A DNA stretch of 7,081 nucleotides from RYN-433 sp036558265. GTDB lineage: Bacteria > Planctomycetota > Phycisphaerae > Tepidisphaerales > Tepidisphaeraceae. Below are positions 1 to 7,033 of the stretch, one piece after another. The position numbers and the translations under genes are program-made. The notes beneath the pieces are model-generated. The model had not been told where the DNA came from. It ran no database searches and was given only the letters and a program-made list of their open reading frames with translations. Within the stretch, counting starts at the first letter, position 1. The number at the start of each line of letters is the position of its first letter. The DNA lies in assembly GCA_036558265.1 (NCBI GenBank), contig DATBFY010000329.1, positions 1 to 7,081 on the forward strand, given 5' to 3'.

Positions 1-15
1 CGGCAAGAGGGGCTT

Positions 16-843
16 TTGCAGTTTCGTCCCGTCTTCCCTACCTTTGAGGGCATGGGTCATTTTGTCGTCGGGCTGCTGGTCGGCGTGATCGGCTGTCTGG
101 TCATCGCCTGCGCCGTCGCCGTGCGCGCCGTCCGGCGCGTCGTCGCCGCCGAGCGCCGCGCCCGCGACGCCGAGCGTCTGGCCGAGCTCGGCACGCTGAC
201 CGGCGGCCTCGCGCACGAAATTAAGAACCCGCTCTCCACCGTCCAGCTCAACCTCCAGCTTCTGGCGGAAGACCTCACCCCCGATAACCCCGCCTACCCG
301 CGCATCATCAACCGCCTGAACACCGTCCAAAAGGAGACCAGCCGCCTCCGCGACATCCTCGATGACTTCCTCCGCTACGCCGGCAAGCTGGAACTCGACC
401 GCCAGCCCACGGACCTGAACGAGCTGCTCGAAGACCTGGTCGATTTCTTCCACCCCCAGGCCCAGCTCCAGCGCGTCCGACTTCGCCTGCGTACCGATCG
501 CAACGGCCGCCTGATCGCCCCGGTCGACGCCAAGCTGATCAAGCAGGCCGTCCTGAACCTGATGATCAACGCTCTGCAGGCCATGCCCGAAGGGGGCGAA
601 TTGATCCTCACCGCCGACCAGCGCGACGGCCAGGCGTTGATCGACGTCATCGACACCGGCAAGGGCATCTCCGCCGACGCGATCGAACGCATCTTCCAGG
701 CCTATTACACCAGCAAGAAGGGCGGCACGGGCCTGGGCCTGGCGATGGCCAAGCGCATCGCCGGCGAGCACGGCGGAAAACTCACCGTCAAGAGCGAACC
801 CGGGAAGGGCAGCGATTTCACGCTCCAATTGCCGCTTACCTGA
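16..843 (+). CDS. NtrB-like sensor histidine kinase, membrane anchored
   Basis: Autophosphorylating sensor kinase of a two-component system, probably partner of the sigma-54 response regulator at 2776-4215. One hydrophobic helix (about residues 14-37) is followed by an Arg-rich linker and a HisKA dimerisation domain whose H-box L-A-H-E-I-K-N-P-L-S carries the phospho-acceptor His67. The HATPase_c domain follows: N-box with N181 and N185, G1 box D213-T-G-K-G, G2 box G-G-T-G-L-G-L at 236-242. The kinase core looks intact. There is no PAS, GAF or large periplasmic sensor domain in the visible part, which is short for an NtrB-type protein. The start is uncertain: TTG at 16 follows an AGAGGGG stretch at 6-12, ATG at 52 is the alternative (263 aa), and the frame has no stop back to base 1, so the gene may begin outside the window. 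The kinase call is firm; the signal is unknown. Confidence 0.9.
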   Translation: MQFRPVFPTFEGMGHFVVGLLVGVIGCLVIACAVAVRAVRRVVAAERRARDAERLAELGTLTGGLAHEIKNPLSTVQLNLQLLAEDLTPDNPAYPRIINRLNTVQKETSRLRDILDDFLRYAGKLELDRQPTDLNELLEDLVDFFHPQAQLQRVRLRLRTDRNGRLIAPVDAKLIKQAVLNLMINALQAMPEGGELILTADQRDGQALIDVIDTGKGISADAIERIFQAYYTSKKGGTGLGLAMAKRIAGEHGGKLTVKSEPGKGSDFTLQLPLT

Positions 844-890
844 GCCATGCCCCGCGTTAATAAGTCCTCCGGTTGCCTCTACAGATTGAT

Positions 891-1448
891 ATGACTCGAC
901 GACGACTGACCACCGTCCCGGCGACGCTCTCCCTGCTCGTCTGCTTCGCGACCTGCGTCCTCTGGGCGCGAAGCTACGCCCGCTCCGACCACCTCGTCTG
1001 GACGGGCGACCACACCCGCCGTTCCCTGCGTTCCGCTCCCGGCCACGTCGTGCTGGGCATCTATGCCGGCCCCGCTTCGATGCAGGATCCGCGCGGCCTG
1101 AAGTACGAGCGCGGCGACCCCACTCCCGCGACGCTCGAATTGATGACCATCTTCCTCCTCTGCTCCGACGCCACCGCCCGCTTCATCCACTGGGAACACG
1201 CCGGCTTCGCCTGGTCCCAGCGAAGCAGCAGCCGTGACCTGATCGTCACCGGCGTCGCCCCGTTCTGGAGCGTCACATTGGCGTCAGCCCTGCCGGCGCT
1301 CGGGTTGTTTTCGATGCGCCTCGGCTCTCTCGCCCGGCGCCGCACGCGCGACGGCCTCTGCCCCATTTGCGGCTATGACTTGCGTGCCACGCCCCACCGC
1401 TGTCCCGAGTGCGGAACGTTTCGTCCGCTGGTGAGTACATCAGGCTGA
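891..1448 (+). CDS. Small membrane protein with C-terminal zinc ribbon
   Basis: Protein of 185 residues with no assignable function. It has an N-terminal hydrophobic helix (about 8-25), an outer or periplasmic loop of about 100 residues, a second hydrophobic helix (about 122-143), a basic stretch, and a C-terminal zinc ribbon made of two C-P-x-C-type knuckles (Cys157, Cys160, Cys171, Cys174) around a G-Y-D-L-R-A-T-P core. The topology predicts a loop outside and the ribbon inside the cell. From memory, this ribbon tail ends many small planctomycete membrane proteins, mostly annotated hypothetical. I chose ATG at 891; an in-frame TTG at 873 would add six residues. No good ribosome binding site precedes either. 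The gene starts 47 bases after the kinase stop and ends 37 bases before the serine hydrolase, so co-transcription is possible. It could equally be a standalone gene of unknown role. Confidence 0.75.
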   Translation: MTRRRLTTVPATLSLLVCFATCVLWARSYARSDHLVWTGDHTRRSLRSAPGHVVLGIYAGPASMQDPRGLKYERGDPTPATLELMTIFLLCSDATARFIHWEHAGFAWSQRSSSRDLIVTGVAPFWSVTLASALPALGLFSMRLGSLARRRTRDGLCPICGYDLRATPHRCPECGTFRPLVSTSG

Positions 1449-1474
1449 AGCGTTTCGCCTGTAGACTCCCCAAC

Positions 1475-1480
1475 GGAGGA
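1475..1480 (+). promoter_or_regulatory. Ribosome binding site of the serine hydrolase gene
   Basis: GGAGGA lies five bases before the ATG at 1486 and is the best Shine-Dalgarno match in the window. It decides the start, since the downstream residues immediately form a signal peptide. Confidence 0.8.
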
Positions 1481-1485
1481 GACGA

Positions 1486-2625
1486 ATGAGAATCCACCGC
1501 ACGCTGATCGCCGCCGCCCTGATCTTCTGCTCCTGGACATCCATAACTGCCGACCCATTGCCCCGCGCCACCCCCGAATCCCAGGGCGTCTCCTCCGCCG
1601 CCATCCGCAACTTCGTCGAATCGGCCAACCAGAAGATCAACACTCTCCACAGCTTCATGCTCCTTCGCCACGGCCAGGTCGTCGCCGAAGGCTGGTGGAA
1701 GCCCGAGGCCGCCGACAAGCCCCACGTCCTGCACTCGCTCTCCAAGAGCTTCACCTCCACCGCCGTCGGCCTCCTGATCGAAGACGGCAAGCTCTCGCTC
1801 GACGACCCCGTCCTCAAGTTCTTCCCCGACGACGCCCCCGCCACCCCCAGCGACAACCTGAAGGCCATGCGCGTCCGCGACCTGCTCACCATGACCTGCG
1901 GCCACGACGTCGAAGCCAAGCGAACCAACGACGTCCCTTGGACAAAGATCTTCCTCAACCACCCCGTCCCCCATAAACCGGGCACGCACTTCCAATACAA
2001 CTCGCTGGGCACCTACATGCTCTCGGCCATCGTCACGAAAGTGACCGGCCAGACCGTCCTCGACTACCTCACCCCGCGCCTCTTCCAACCCTTGGGCATC
2101 GAGAAACCCCACTGGGACGCCAGCCCCCAGGGCATCTCCTGCGGCGGCTGGGGCCTCTATCTCCACACCGAGGACGTCGCCAAATTCGGTCAGCTCTACC
2201 TCCAGAAGGGCAAGTGGAACGGCAAACAGATCGTCCCCGAGAAGTGGGTCGAACAAGCCACCAAGTACCAGGTTCCCAACAAGGATGCCCCCAGCGGCCG
2301 CGGCAACAAGCCGGACTGGCAGCAGGGGTACGGCTACCAGTTCTGGCAATGCCAGCACCACGCCTACCGCGGCGACGGCGCCAACGGCCAGTTCTGCATC
2401 GTCATGCCCGAGCAGGACGCCGTCCTGGCGATCACCGCCAACACCGGCGACATGCAGAACGAGATCAACGTCGTCTGGGACACGCTCCTGCCTGCCTTCC
2501 ACGACAACCCCCTCCCTCCCAATCCCAGCGAAGAATCCAGGCTCAAGCAAACGCTCGCCGGCCTCCAGGTCCCCGCACCCAAGGACCAACCTGGCGCCCC
2601 GACCGTGACGCCTCGACGCAACTGA
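1486..2625 (+). CDS. Exported serine hydrolase, beta-lactamase/CubicO family
   Basis: Penicillin-binding-protein-like serine hydrolase (beta-lactamase-related family, PF00144), 379 residues. Members act as esterases, amidases, D-amino-acid peptidases or 6-aminohexanoate-dimer hydrolases, and the substrate cannot be read from sequence. A signal peptide covers about residues 1-22 (basic start, hydrophobic core, likely cut after S-I-T-A), so it should act outside the cytoplasm. The catalytic motif S-x-x-K is S84-L-S-K87, inside H-S-L-S-K-S-F-T. The second motif is Y171-N-S in F-Q-Y-N-S-L-G. The third-strand region is R-G-D-G-A-N-G-Q at 295-302, followed by a hydrophobic strand to about 318, the pattern seen in CubicO and 6-aminohexanoate-dimer hydrolase types rather than the K-T-G of true beta-lactamases. 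The C terminus is a Pro-rich tail. A clear GGAGGA five bases before the ATG fixes the start. A role in antibiotic resistance is not supported. Confidence 0.88.
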   Translation: MRIHRTLIAAALIFCSWTSITADPLPRATPESQGVSSAAIRNFVESANQKINTLHSFMLLRHGQVVAEGWWKPEAADKPHVLHSLSKSFTSTAVGLLIEDGKLSLDDPVLKFFPDDAPATPSDNLKAMRVRDLLTMTCGHDVEAKRTNDVPWTKIFLNHPVPHKPGTHFQYNSLGTYMLSAIVTKVTGQTVLDYLTPRLFQPLGIEKPHWDASPQGISCGGWGLYLHTEDVAKFGQLYLQKGKWNGKQIVPEKWVEQATKYQVPNKDAPSGRGNKPDWQQGYGYQFWQCQHHAYRGDGANGQFCIVMPEQDAVLAITANTGDMQNEINVVWDTLLPAFHDNPLPPNPSEESRLKQTLAGLQVPAPKDQPGAPTVTPRRN

Positions 2626-2718
2626 GTTGGCCGCGAGGGCGCTGGCACTTGCCGTTACCGGCCTGCGGCGCGCCTAGAATTGACGCGAAATCGTTGAACG
2701 GCTCACGCCCCGGCGCCG

Positions 2719-2757
2719 GCCCTTCGCGGCCGCCTTCGCGTCATCGCGCCTTCGCGG
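2719..2757 (+). repeat. Three short direct repeats upstream of the response regulator
   Basis: The octamer CCTTCGCG occurs three times, at 2721, 2733 and 2749. The last two copies extend to the ten-base CGCCTTCGCG (2731-2740 and 2747-2756), 16 bases apart. The cluster ends about 20 bases before the ATG at 2776, in the 150-base gap between the serine hydrolase and the regulator. It could be an operator, an untranslated-leader element, or chance in GC-rich sequence; I cannot tell which. Confidence 0.4.
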
Positions 2758-2775
2758 TAAATTACCTCCCTCGAC

Positions 2776-4211
<1,436 letters not shown>

Positions 4212-4215
<4 letters not shown>

Positions 4216-4239
4216 ATGGTGACGGAAGGCCGATACACT
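4212..4239 (+). promoter_or_regulatory. Possible sigma-70-type promoter of the toxin-antitoxin pair
   Basis: TTGAAT (4212-4217), a 16-base spacer and TACACT (4234-4239) give a passable -35/-10 pair that overlaps the stop codon of the response regulator. Transcription would start about 7 bases on, at or next to the GTG at 4247, so the mRNA would have little or no leader. This is read by eye from loose matches (four of six at each box). Confidence 0.28.
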
Positions 4240-4246
4240 CCGGACA

Positions 4247-4570
4247 GTGGCCGCATTCATCTGGACGACATGGAACACCGACCACGTCGCAAAACACGGC
4301 ATCACGCGGGCGGAGGCGCAGTACGTGATCGAGCGCGCGCGTCCGCCATACCCACAGCATCAGGGCGACGAGAAGTTTCTGGTTCGCGGACGCACATCCG
4401 CCGGTCGTTACGTGCAAGTCATCTTCGTCCTCCAATCGGCCGCCCGCGGCATCGACTGGACGGATGTTGATCTTGTCAATTGCGAACCGGATGACGATGC
4501 GATTTACGTTATCCACGCACGGCCCTTGACGCCGGCAGAGGTACGCGGTCTTAGACGACGACGAAAATGA
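4247..4570 (+). CDS. BrnT/RelE-like toxin of a toxin-antitoxin pair
   Basis: Small basic protein (107 aa) that I read as a toxin of the BrnT type (DUF497, RelE-like ribonuclease fold); known members cleave RNA and inhibit growth. The N-terminal pattern (W-x-x-x-N-x-x-H-V-x-K-H-G-I-x-x-x-E-A, about 6-24), the central strand G-R-T-x-x-G-R-Y-V-Q-V-I-F-V-L (48-62), and the ending Y-V-I-H-A-R-P-L-T-P-A-E-V-R followed by a run of Arg (87-106) follow BrnT order. About 20 residues (63-84, Asp-rich) are inserted between the last two strands, making this a divergent member. The start is GTG at 4247; a stop at 4220 closes the frame upstream and no in-frame ATG lies near. It begins 31 bases after the response regulator and overlaps the antitoxin by four bases (ATGA). 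Sampled GC is about 62 percent against about 67-68 in the preceding gene. Toxicity is inferred. Confidence 0.65.
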   Translation: MAAFIWTTWNTDHVAKHGITRAEAQYVIERARPPYPQHQGDEKFLVRGRTSAGRYVQVIFVLQSAARGIDWTDVDLVNCEPDDDAIYVIHARPLTPAEVRGLRRRRK

Positions 4571-4866
4571 CGAAGAAGTCCTACATTCGAATGACTGCAG
4601 GTGAGCTTGCGCAGGCCACCCGCGAATACGACCGCGAGATGGTCCAAACGCGAGCGCTTCCGGTCCCGTCCGACCTCAAGGCAAGGCTCGACCGAGCGAT
4701 GGCGAAAGGGAGTCGGCCAAAAGCGCAGCCCGAAAAACGTGTTTCGGTCCGTATTGACGGCGCGCTTCTCCGTCGCGCCGATCAGGCCGCCAGAAAGCAC
4801 GGGTTAACCCGTTCCCAGCTCATCTCCTCCGCTCTACGCCAAGTACTCAGACGAAAAAGCGCATGA
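4567..4866 (+). CDS. Ribbon-helix-helix antitoxin partner
   Basis: Protein of 99 residues, probably the antitoxin and autorepressor paired with the preceding toxin. The C-terminal half is a ribbon-helix-helix fold: basic strand K-R-V-S-V-R-I (58-64), a helix around 66-78, a turn at H-G-L-T, and a second helix around 82-95 with S-Q-L-I-S-S-A-L. This looks like the CopG/RHH_1 type and would bind operator DNA as a dimer. The N-terminal M-T-x-x-E-L-A-x-A-T-R-E-Y-D (9-22) resembles the leader helix of several antitoxins and, with the linker, probably wraps the toxin. Toxin-first order and the ATGA overlap match brnT-brnA operons and imply translational coupling. ATG at 4567 is the chosen start; an in-frame ATG at 4591 is possible. 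The operator would be expected around 4212-4246. Pair identity rests on gene order and fold, not on tested function. Confidence 0.7.
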   Translation: MTKKSYIRMTAGELAQATREYDREMVQTRALPVPSDLKARLDRAMAKGSRPKAQPEKRVSVRIDGALLRRADQAARKHGLTRSQLISSALRQVLRRKSA

Positions 4867-4906
4867 TCCTCGACCGAAGGCATTTCGCGGGACGCGCCAG
4901 GTGAAT

Positions 4907-5380
4907 ATGAACTTTCGCCTCGGCCACGGCTACGACCTCCACCGCCTCCAATCCGGCGGCCGACTAGTGCTGGCCGGCGTCGAGGTCGCCACCGATCTCT
5001 CGCCGATCGCCCACAGCGACGGTGACGTCGTCCTGCACGCCCTGGTTGACGCACTGCTGGGCGCCATCGCCCAGGGCGACATCGGCGAGCTCTTCCCAGA
5101 CACCGACCCGAGGTGGAAGGACGCCCCCAGCCGCCTCTTCGTCGAGGAAGCCCACCGCCGCGTCCGAGCCGCCGGCTTCCAGGTCGTCAACGCCGACATC
5201 ACCATCCTCGCCGAGCGACCGCGCTTGAAATCCCACAAGCCCGCCATGCTCGACAACCTCCGCCAGCTCCTCGCCGGCGCCCAGGTCAACGTCAAGGCCG
5301 GCACCAACGAGAAAGTGGATGCCATCGGCCGTGGCGAAGCCATCGCCGCGCATGCGGTCGTCTTGCTGACGTCCTCGTAG
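4907..5380 (+). CDS. ispF: 2-C-methyl-D-erythritol 2,4-cyclodiphosphate synthase
   Basis: IspF converts CDP-methylerythritol 2-phosphate to methylerythritol 2,4-cyclodiphosphate with release of CMP, in the cytosolic non-mevalonate (MEP) isoprenoid pathway; it works as a trimer with a divalent metal in each active site. Visible signatures: G-H-G-Y-D-L-H near the start with metal ligands Asp10 and His12, A-H-S-D-G-D (35-40), the third metal ligand His44 in L-H-A-L-V-D-A-L, G-D-I-G-E-L-F-P-D-T (57-66), N-A-D-I-T-I (96-101), and G-R-G-E-A-I-A-A-H-A-V near the end. The usual V-K-A-T-T-T-E reads V-K-A-G-T-N-E, a mild variation. Length (157 aa) is normal. I chose ATG at 4907; an in-frame GTG at 4901 would add two residues. 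It lies 40 bases after the antitoxin and is followed by a hairpin. No other MEP-pathway gene is in the window. Confidence 0.95.
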   Translation: MNFRLGHGYDLHRLQSGGRLVLAGVEVATDLSPIAHSDGDVVLHALVDALLGAIAQGDIGELFPDTDPRWKDAPSRLFVEEAHRRVRAAGFQVVNADITILAERPRLKSHKPAMLDNLRQLLAGAQVNVKAGTNEKVDAIGRGEAIAAHAVVLLTSS

Positions 5381-5381
5381 C

Positions 5382-5401
5382 TCGGGCGGTACTCCGCCCG
5401 A
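5382..5401 (+). terminator. Perfect hairpin just after ispF
   Basis: TCGGGCGG, loop TACT, CCGCCCGA form a perfect 8-bp, all but one GC, stem that begins one base after the ispF stop codon. No T-run follows, so it is not a classical intrinsic terminator. It may be a U-tract-less terminator or a 3'-end stabiliser. Confidence 0.5.
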
Positions 5402-5454
5402 ATACACCGTCAGACCCGCCTCGCTCCGCCGTCTTTCCAACGGCCTGGTGGGTT

Positions 5455-6081
5455 ATGACTCAGATCTTCTACGACTTCCTCGCCGCCCCTCGCGCGCCGT
5501 CGCACGACCCTGACGCCGCGCGCATGGAGACGCTGCTTCGGCAACTCGCCGGGCCCTATCGGCGGGCTGCCCGCCAGGCACGCCGGGTTCTCGCCCGTGA
5601 TTTCGCCGTCCCGCGCGACCGCCTGACCCGGCTGCTCGCGTCCGCCCGCTACCCGCACACGCGCACCCAGGTGCTCGCGCTCCTGGCGCGCGGCGAGCGC
5701 GTCGGCTCGATGGTCTCGTTGTTGAACGCCGCAGCCACGACCGACGACGAGACGGTGCGCCGCCAGGCCTCTGCGCACCTGGCGGATTGGGGCGACCGGG
5801 CCGCGCCCGATGATCTGCCACGGCGCGGGGCCTTTGCCGCTGCCCTGGCGAATGCCGACCGCGCCCTTCCGCGCCACCTGGCGCGCCGCCTGTGGGCGTC
5901 CCTGGGCGTGACCTGGGACGACCCCGCACCCGCGGGCAATCCATGGCGGCGCCGGCCGGTCTACCTCGGGCCGCCCGTGCTCGACCCGCCGTTCTACCTC
6001 AGCTACCGCATCGTTCGCCGGCGTTACGAGCTGACGCCGCGCCGTTCACTGCGGCGGCTGCTGTTGCCGTTCTGGTTGTGA
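5455..6081 (+). CDS. Unrecognised Arg-rich, lysine-free protein
   Basis: I do not recognise this 208-residue protein. By my count it holds about 36 Arg and 19 Asp/Glu, with no Lys and no Cys, so it is strongly basic. Residues of about 40-120 look like a series of short amphipathic helices, including L-T-R-L-L-A-S-A-R, Q-V-L-A-L-L-A-R and V-R-R-Q-A-S-A-H-L-A-D-W, which could be HEAT-like, but no repeat is clear. The C-terminal third is Pro-, Tyr- and Arg-rich and ends with L-R-R-L-L-L-P-F-W-L. There is no signal peptide or clear membrane segment. ATG at 5455 is preceded by a partial GGTGGG. The frame stays open back to 5113, but that part is a shadow of ispF. Third codon positions are strongly GC, supporting coding. 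It ends 17 bases before the palindromic repeat and converges with the dienelactone hydrolase gene. Nucleic-acid or ribosome binding is possible from charge alone. Confidence 0.7.
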   Translation: MTQIFYDFLAAPRAPSHDPDAARMETLLRQLAGPYRRAARQARRVLARDFAVPRDRLTRLLASARYPHTRTQVLALLARGERVGSMVSLLNAAATTDDETVRRQASAHLADWGDRAAPDDLPRRGAFAAALANADRALPRHLARRLWASLGVTWDDPAPAGNPWRRRPVYLGPPVLDPPFYLSYRIVRRRYELTPRRSLRRLLLPFWL

Positions 6082-6097
6082 TGACGTCGTGTGCGAC

Positions 6098-6203
6098 GCG
6101 TCATCCTGAGGAGGTTCTACCGACGAAGGATCTGGCCGTGAGGGGAGCGCCCATCCATTCGCGGCAAGATCCTTCGGTCGTTGAAACTCCCTCAGGATGA
6201 CGC
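6098..6203. repeat. 106-bp palindromic intergenic repeat
   Basis: The outer arms GCGTCATCCTGAG (6098-6110) and CTCAGGATGACGC (6191-6203) are a perfect 13-bp inverted repeat. The inner arms CGACGAAGGATCT (6121-6133) and AGATCCTTCGGTCG (6167-6180) pair with one bulged base. A further GCCG/CGGC (6135-6138, 6162-6165) closes a loop of about 23 bases. The whole element can fold into one long stem of either strand and fills most of the space between two convergent genes. I recall the CATCCTGAG...GAAGGATCT core as a recurring intergenic repeat in unrelated bacterial genomes, which suggests a MITE- or REP-like dispersed element, but I could not check copy number. It has no coding capacity and no obvious target-site duplication. 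It could also act as a bidirectional terminator. Confidence 0.8.
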
Positions 6204-6213
6204 TCGCTATTCC

Positions 6214-6238
6214 AGTGCTCGACGGCGCAGCGAGCACT
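6214..6238 (-). terminator. Hairpin downstream of the dienelactone hydrolase gene
   Basis: AGTGCTCG (6214-6221) and CGAGCACT (6231-6238) form a perfect 8-bp stem with a 9-base loop, six bases beyond the stop of the - strand gene. There is no T-run on either strand. Position suggests a terminator or 3'-end stabiliser for that gene, possibly acting in both directions. Confidence 0.45.
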
Positions 6239-6244
6239 TCGGAT

Positions 6245-7021
6245 TCACCGAAAAACCTCATTAAAGAACATCTTCATCTCCTCCCACGACCGCCGATCCG
6301 CCTGCTCGTTGTAGGCCGAGCCTTTCGAGGGGTCGTTCCCCGCCGCGGGATTCGTGAACGTGTGTACCGCCCCGCCGTAGAGGTTCACCTGGTAGTTCAC
6401 CTTGGCCGCCTTCATCTCGTCGATGAACGCGTTGACCTCGCTCATCGGCACGTTCGGATCGTCCGCGCCGTGGCAGACCAGGACCTGCCCCTTGATGTTC
6501 TTCGCGTCGGCCGGGTTGGGCGTCGCCAGGCCGCCGTGGAACGAGACGATGCCCAGCACATCCGCGCCGCTGCGCGCCAGTTCCAGCGCGACGGTACCGC
6601 CGAAGCAATAGCCGATCGCCGCCACCTTCTTCGGGTCCACTTCCTTTCGAGCCCGCAGCGCCGCCAGCGCCGCGTTGATCCGGGCCCGCATGGTCGCCCG
6701 GTCGTTTCGAAGCGCCGTGGCCATCTGCCGCGCCTCATCCATGGTCCTGGCCTGTACGCCTTTCCCGTACACGTCCACGGCGAAGGCGACATAACCCATT
6801 TGGGCCAGTTGCTCTGCTCTTTTTTTCGAGTATTCATTAAGCCCCCACCACTCGTGGCAGACGAGGATCGCCCGGCGGGGGGCGGAATCGGCATCGTCGT
6901 AGAACAGCACGCCCTCAAAGGTCGTATTGCCCTGTCTATACTCGATCGGCTCGGATTTGATCGTGGCGTGGGCAAACATGGGGCATAGCATCATAACCAT
7001 CGCCGTGCGTAGATATTTCAT
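6245..7021 (-). CDS. Exported dienelactone hydrolase-family protein
   Basis: Alpha/beta hydrolase of the dienelactone hydrolase family (PF01738), 258 residues. Classical members open dienelactones in chloroaromatic breakdown; exported relatives mostly lack known substrates. A signal peptide covers about 1-19 (M-K-Y-L-R, Met-rich core, cut after A-H-A), so it should act outside the cytoplasm, unlike the classical enzyme. Catalytic features: nucleophile Cys139 in G-Y-C-F-G-G, an acid in H-G-A-D-D-P (Asp187 or Asp188), His220 in A-V-H-T-F, and C-H-E-W-W-G-L-N (55-62), whose Glu57 matches the Glu that interacts with the nucleophile in the Pseudomonas enzyme. I chose ATG at 7021 because AGGAG precedes it at proper distance; an in-frame TTG at 7042 would spoil the signal peptide. 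Seven consecutive A residues occur in the coding strand at 6820-6826. No aromatic-degradation genes are nearby, so the pathway is unknown. It converges with the gene at 5455-6081. Confidence 0.92.
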   Translation of the reverse strand: MKYLRTAMVMMLCPMFAHATIKSEPIEYRQGNTTFEGVLFYDDADSAPRRAILVCHEWWGLNEYSKKRAEQLAQMGYVAFAVDVYGKGVQARTMDEARQMATALRNDRATMRARINAALAALRARKEVDPKKVAAIGYCFGGTVALELARSGADVLGIVSFHGGLATPNPADAKNIKGQVLVCHGADDPNVPMSEVNAFIDEMKAAKVNYQVNLYGGAVHTFTNPAAGNDPSKGSAYNEQADRRSWEEMKMFFNEVFR

Positions 7022-7028
7022 GGTCGAT

Positions 7029-7033
7029 CTCCT
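7029..7033 (-). promoter_or_regulatory. Ribosome binding site of the dienelactone hydrolase gene
   Basis: AGGAG on the - strand stands seven bases before the ATG at 7021. It selects this start over the upstream TTG and gives a clean signal peptide. Confidence 0.75.

Noticed and set aside
1486..1545. Lipoprotein signal at Cys15 of the serine hydrolase
   Set aside because: The residues before the Cys (L-I-F) do not form a lipobox, which needs Gly, Ala or Ser at -1. A normal signal peptide fits better.
1735..1750. True beta-lactamase (resistance gene)
   Set aside because: The S-x-x-K motif is present, but the third motif and overall pattern fit the broad CubicO-type hydrolase group, and no resistance context is seen.
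1273..2589. Long open frame on the - strand (438 codons)
   Set aside because: It is antisense to the serine hydrolase, with biased composition and no recognisable motif.
2642..2658. TGGCAC element resembling a -24/-12 sigma-54 promoter upstream of the regulator
   Set aside because: The -24 half matches, but the expected TTGC at the -12 position is absent at the right spacing.
2649..2680. TTGCCG ... TAGAAT as a sigma-70 promoter for the regulator
   Set aside because: The TAGAAT box is good, but the spacer to TTGCCG is 20 bases and the alternative TTACCG gives 14. Neither fits well enough to annotate.
4216..4470. 84-codon frame starting right after the regulator on the + strand
   Set aside because: It overlaps the toxin gene in another frame and shows no family resemblance. 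The toxin frame has recognisable motifs and couples to the antitoxin.
5113..5454. Upstream extension of the Arg-rich gene into ispF
   Set aside because: This part overlaps ispF in another frame and translates to an Arg/Pro/His-rich shadow. The ATG at 5455 is the sensible start.
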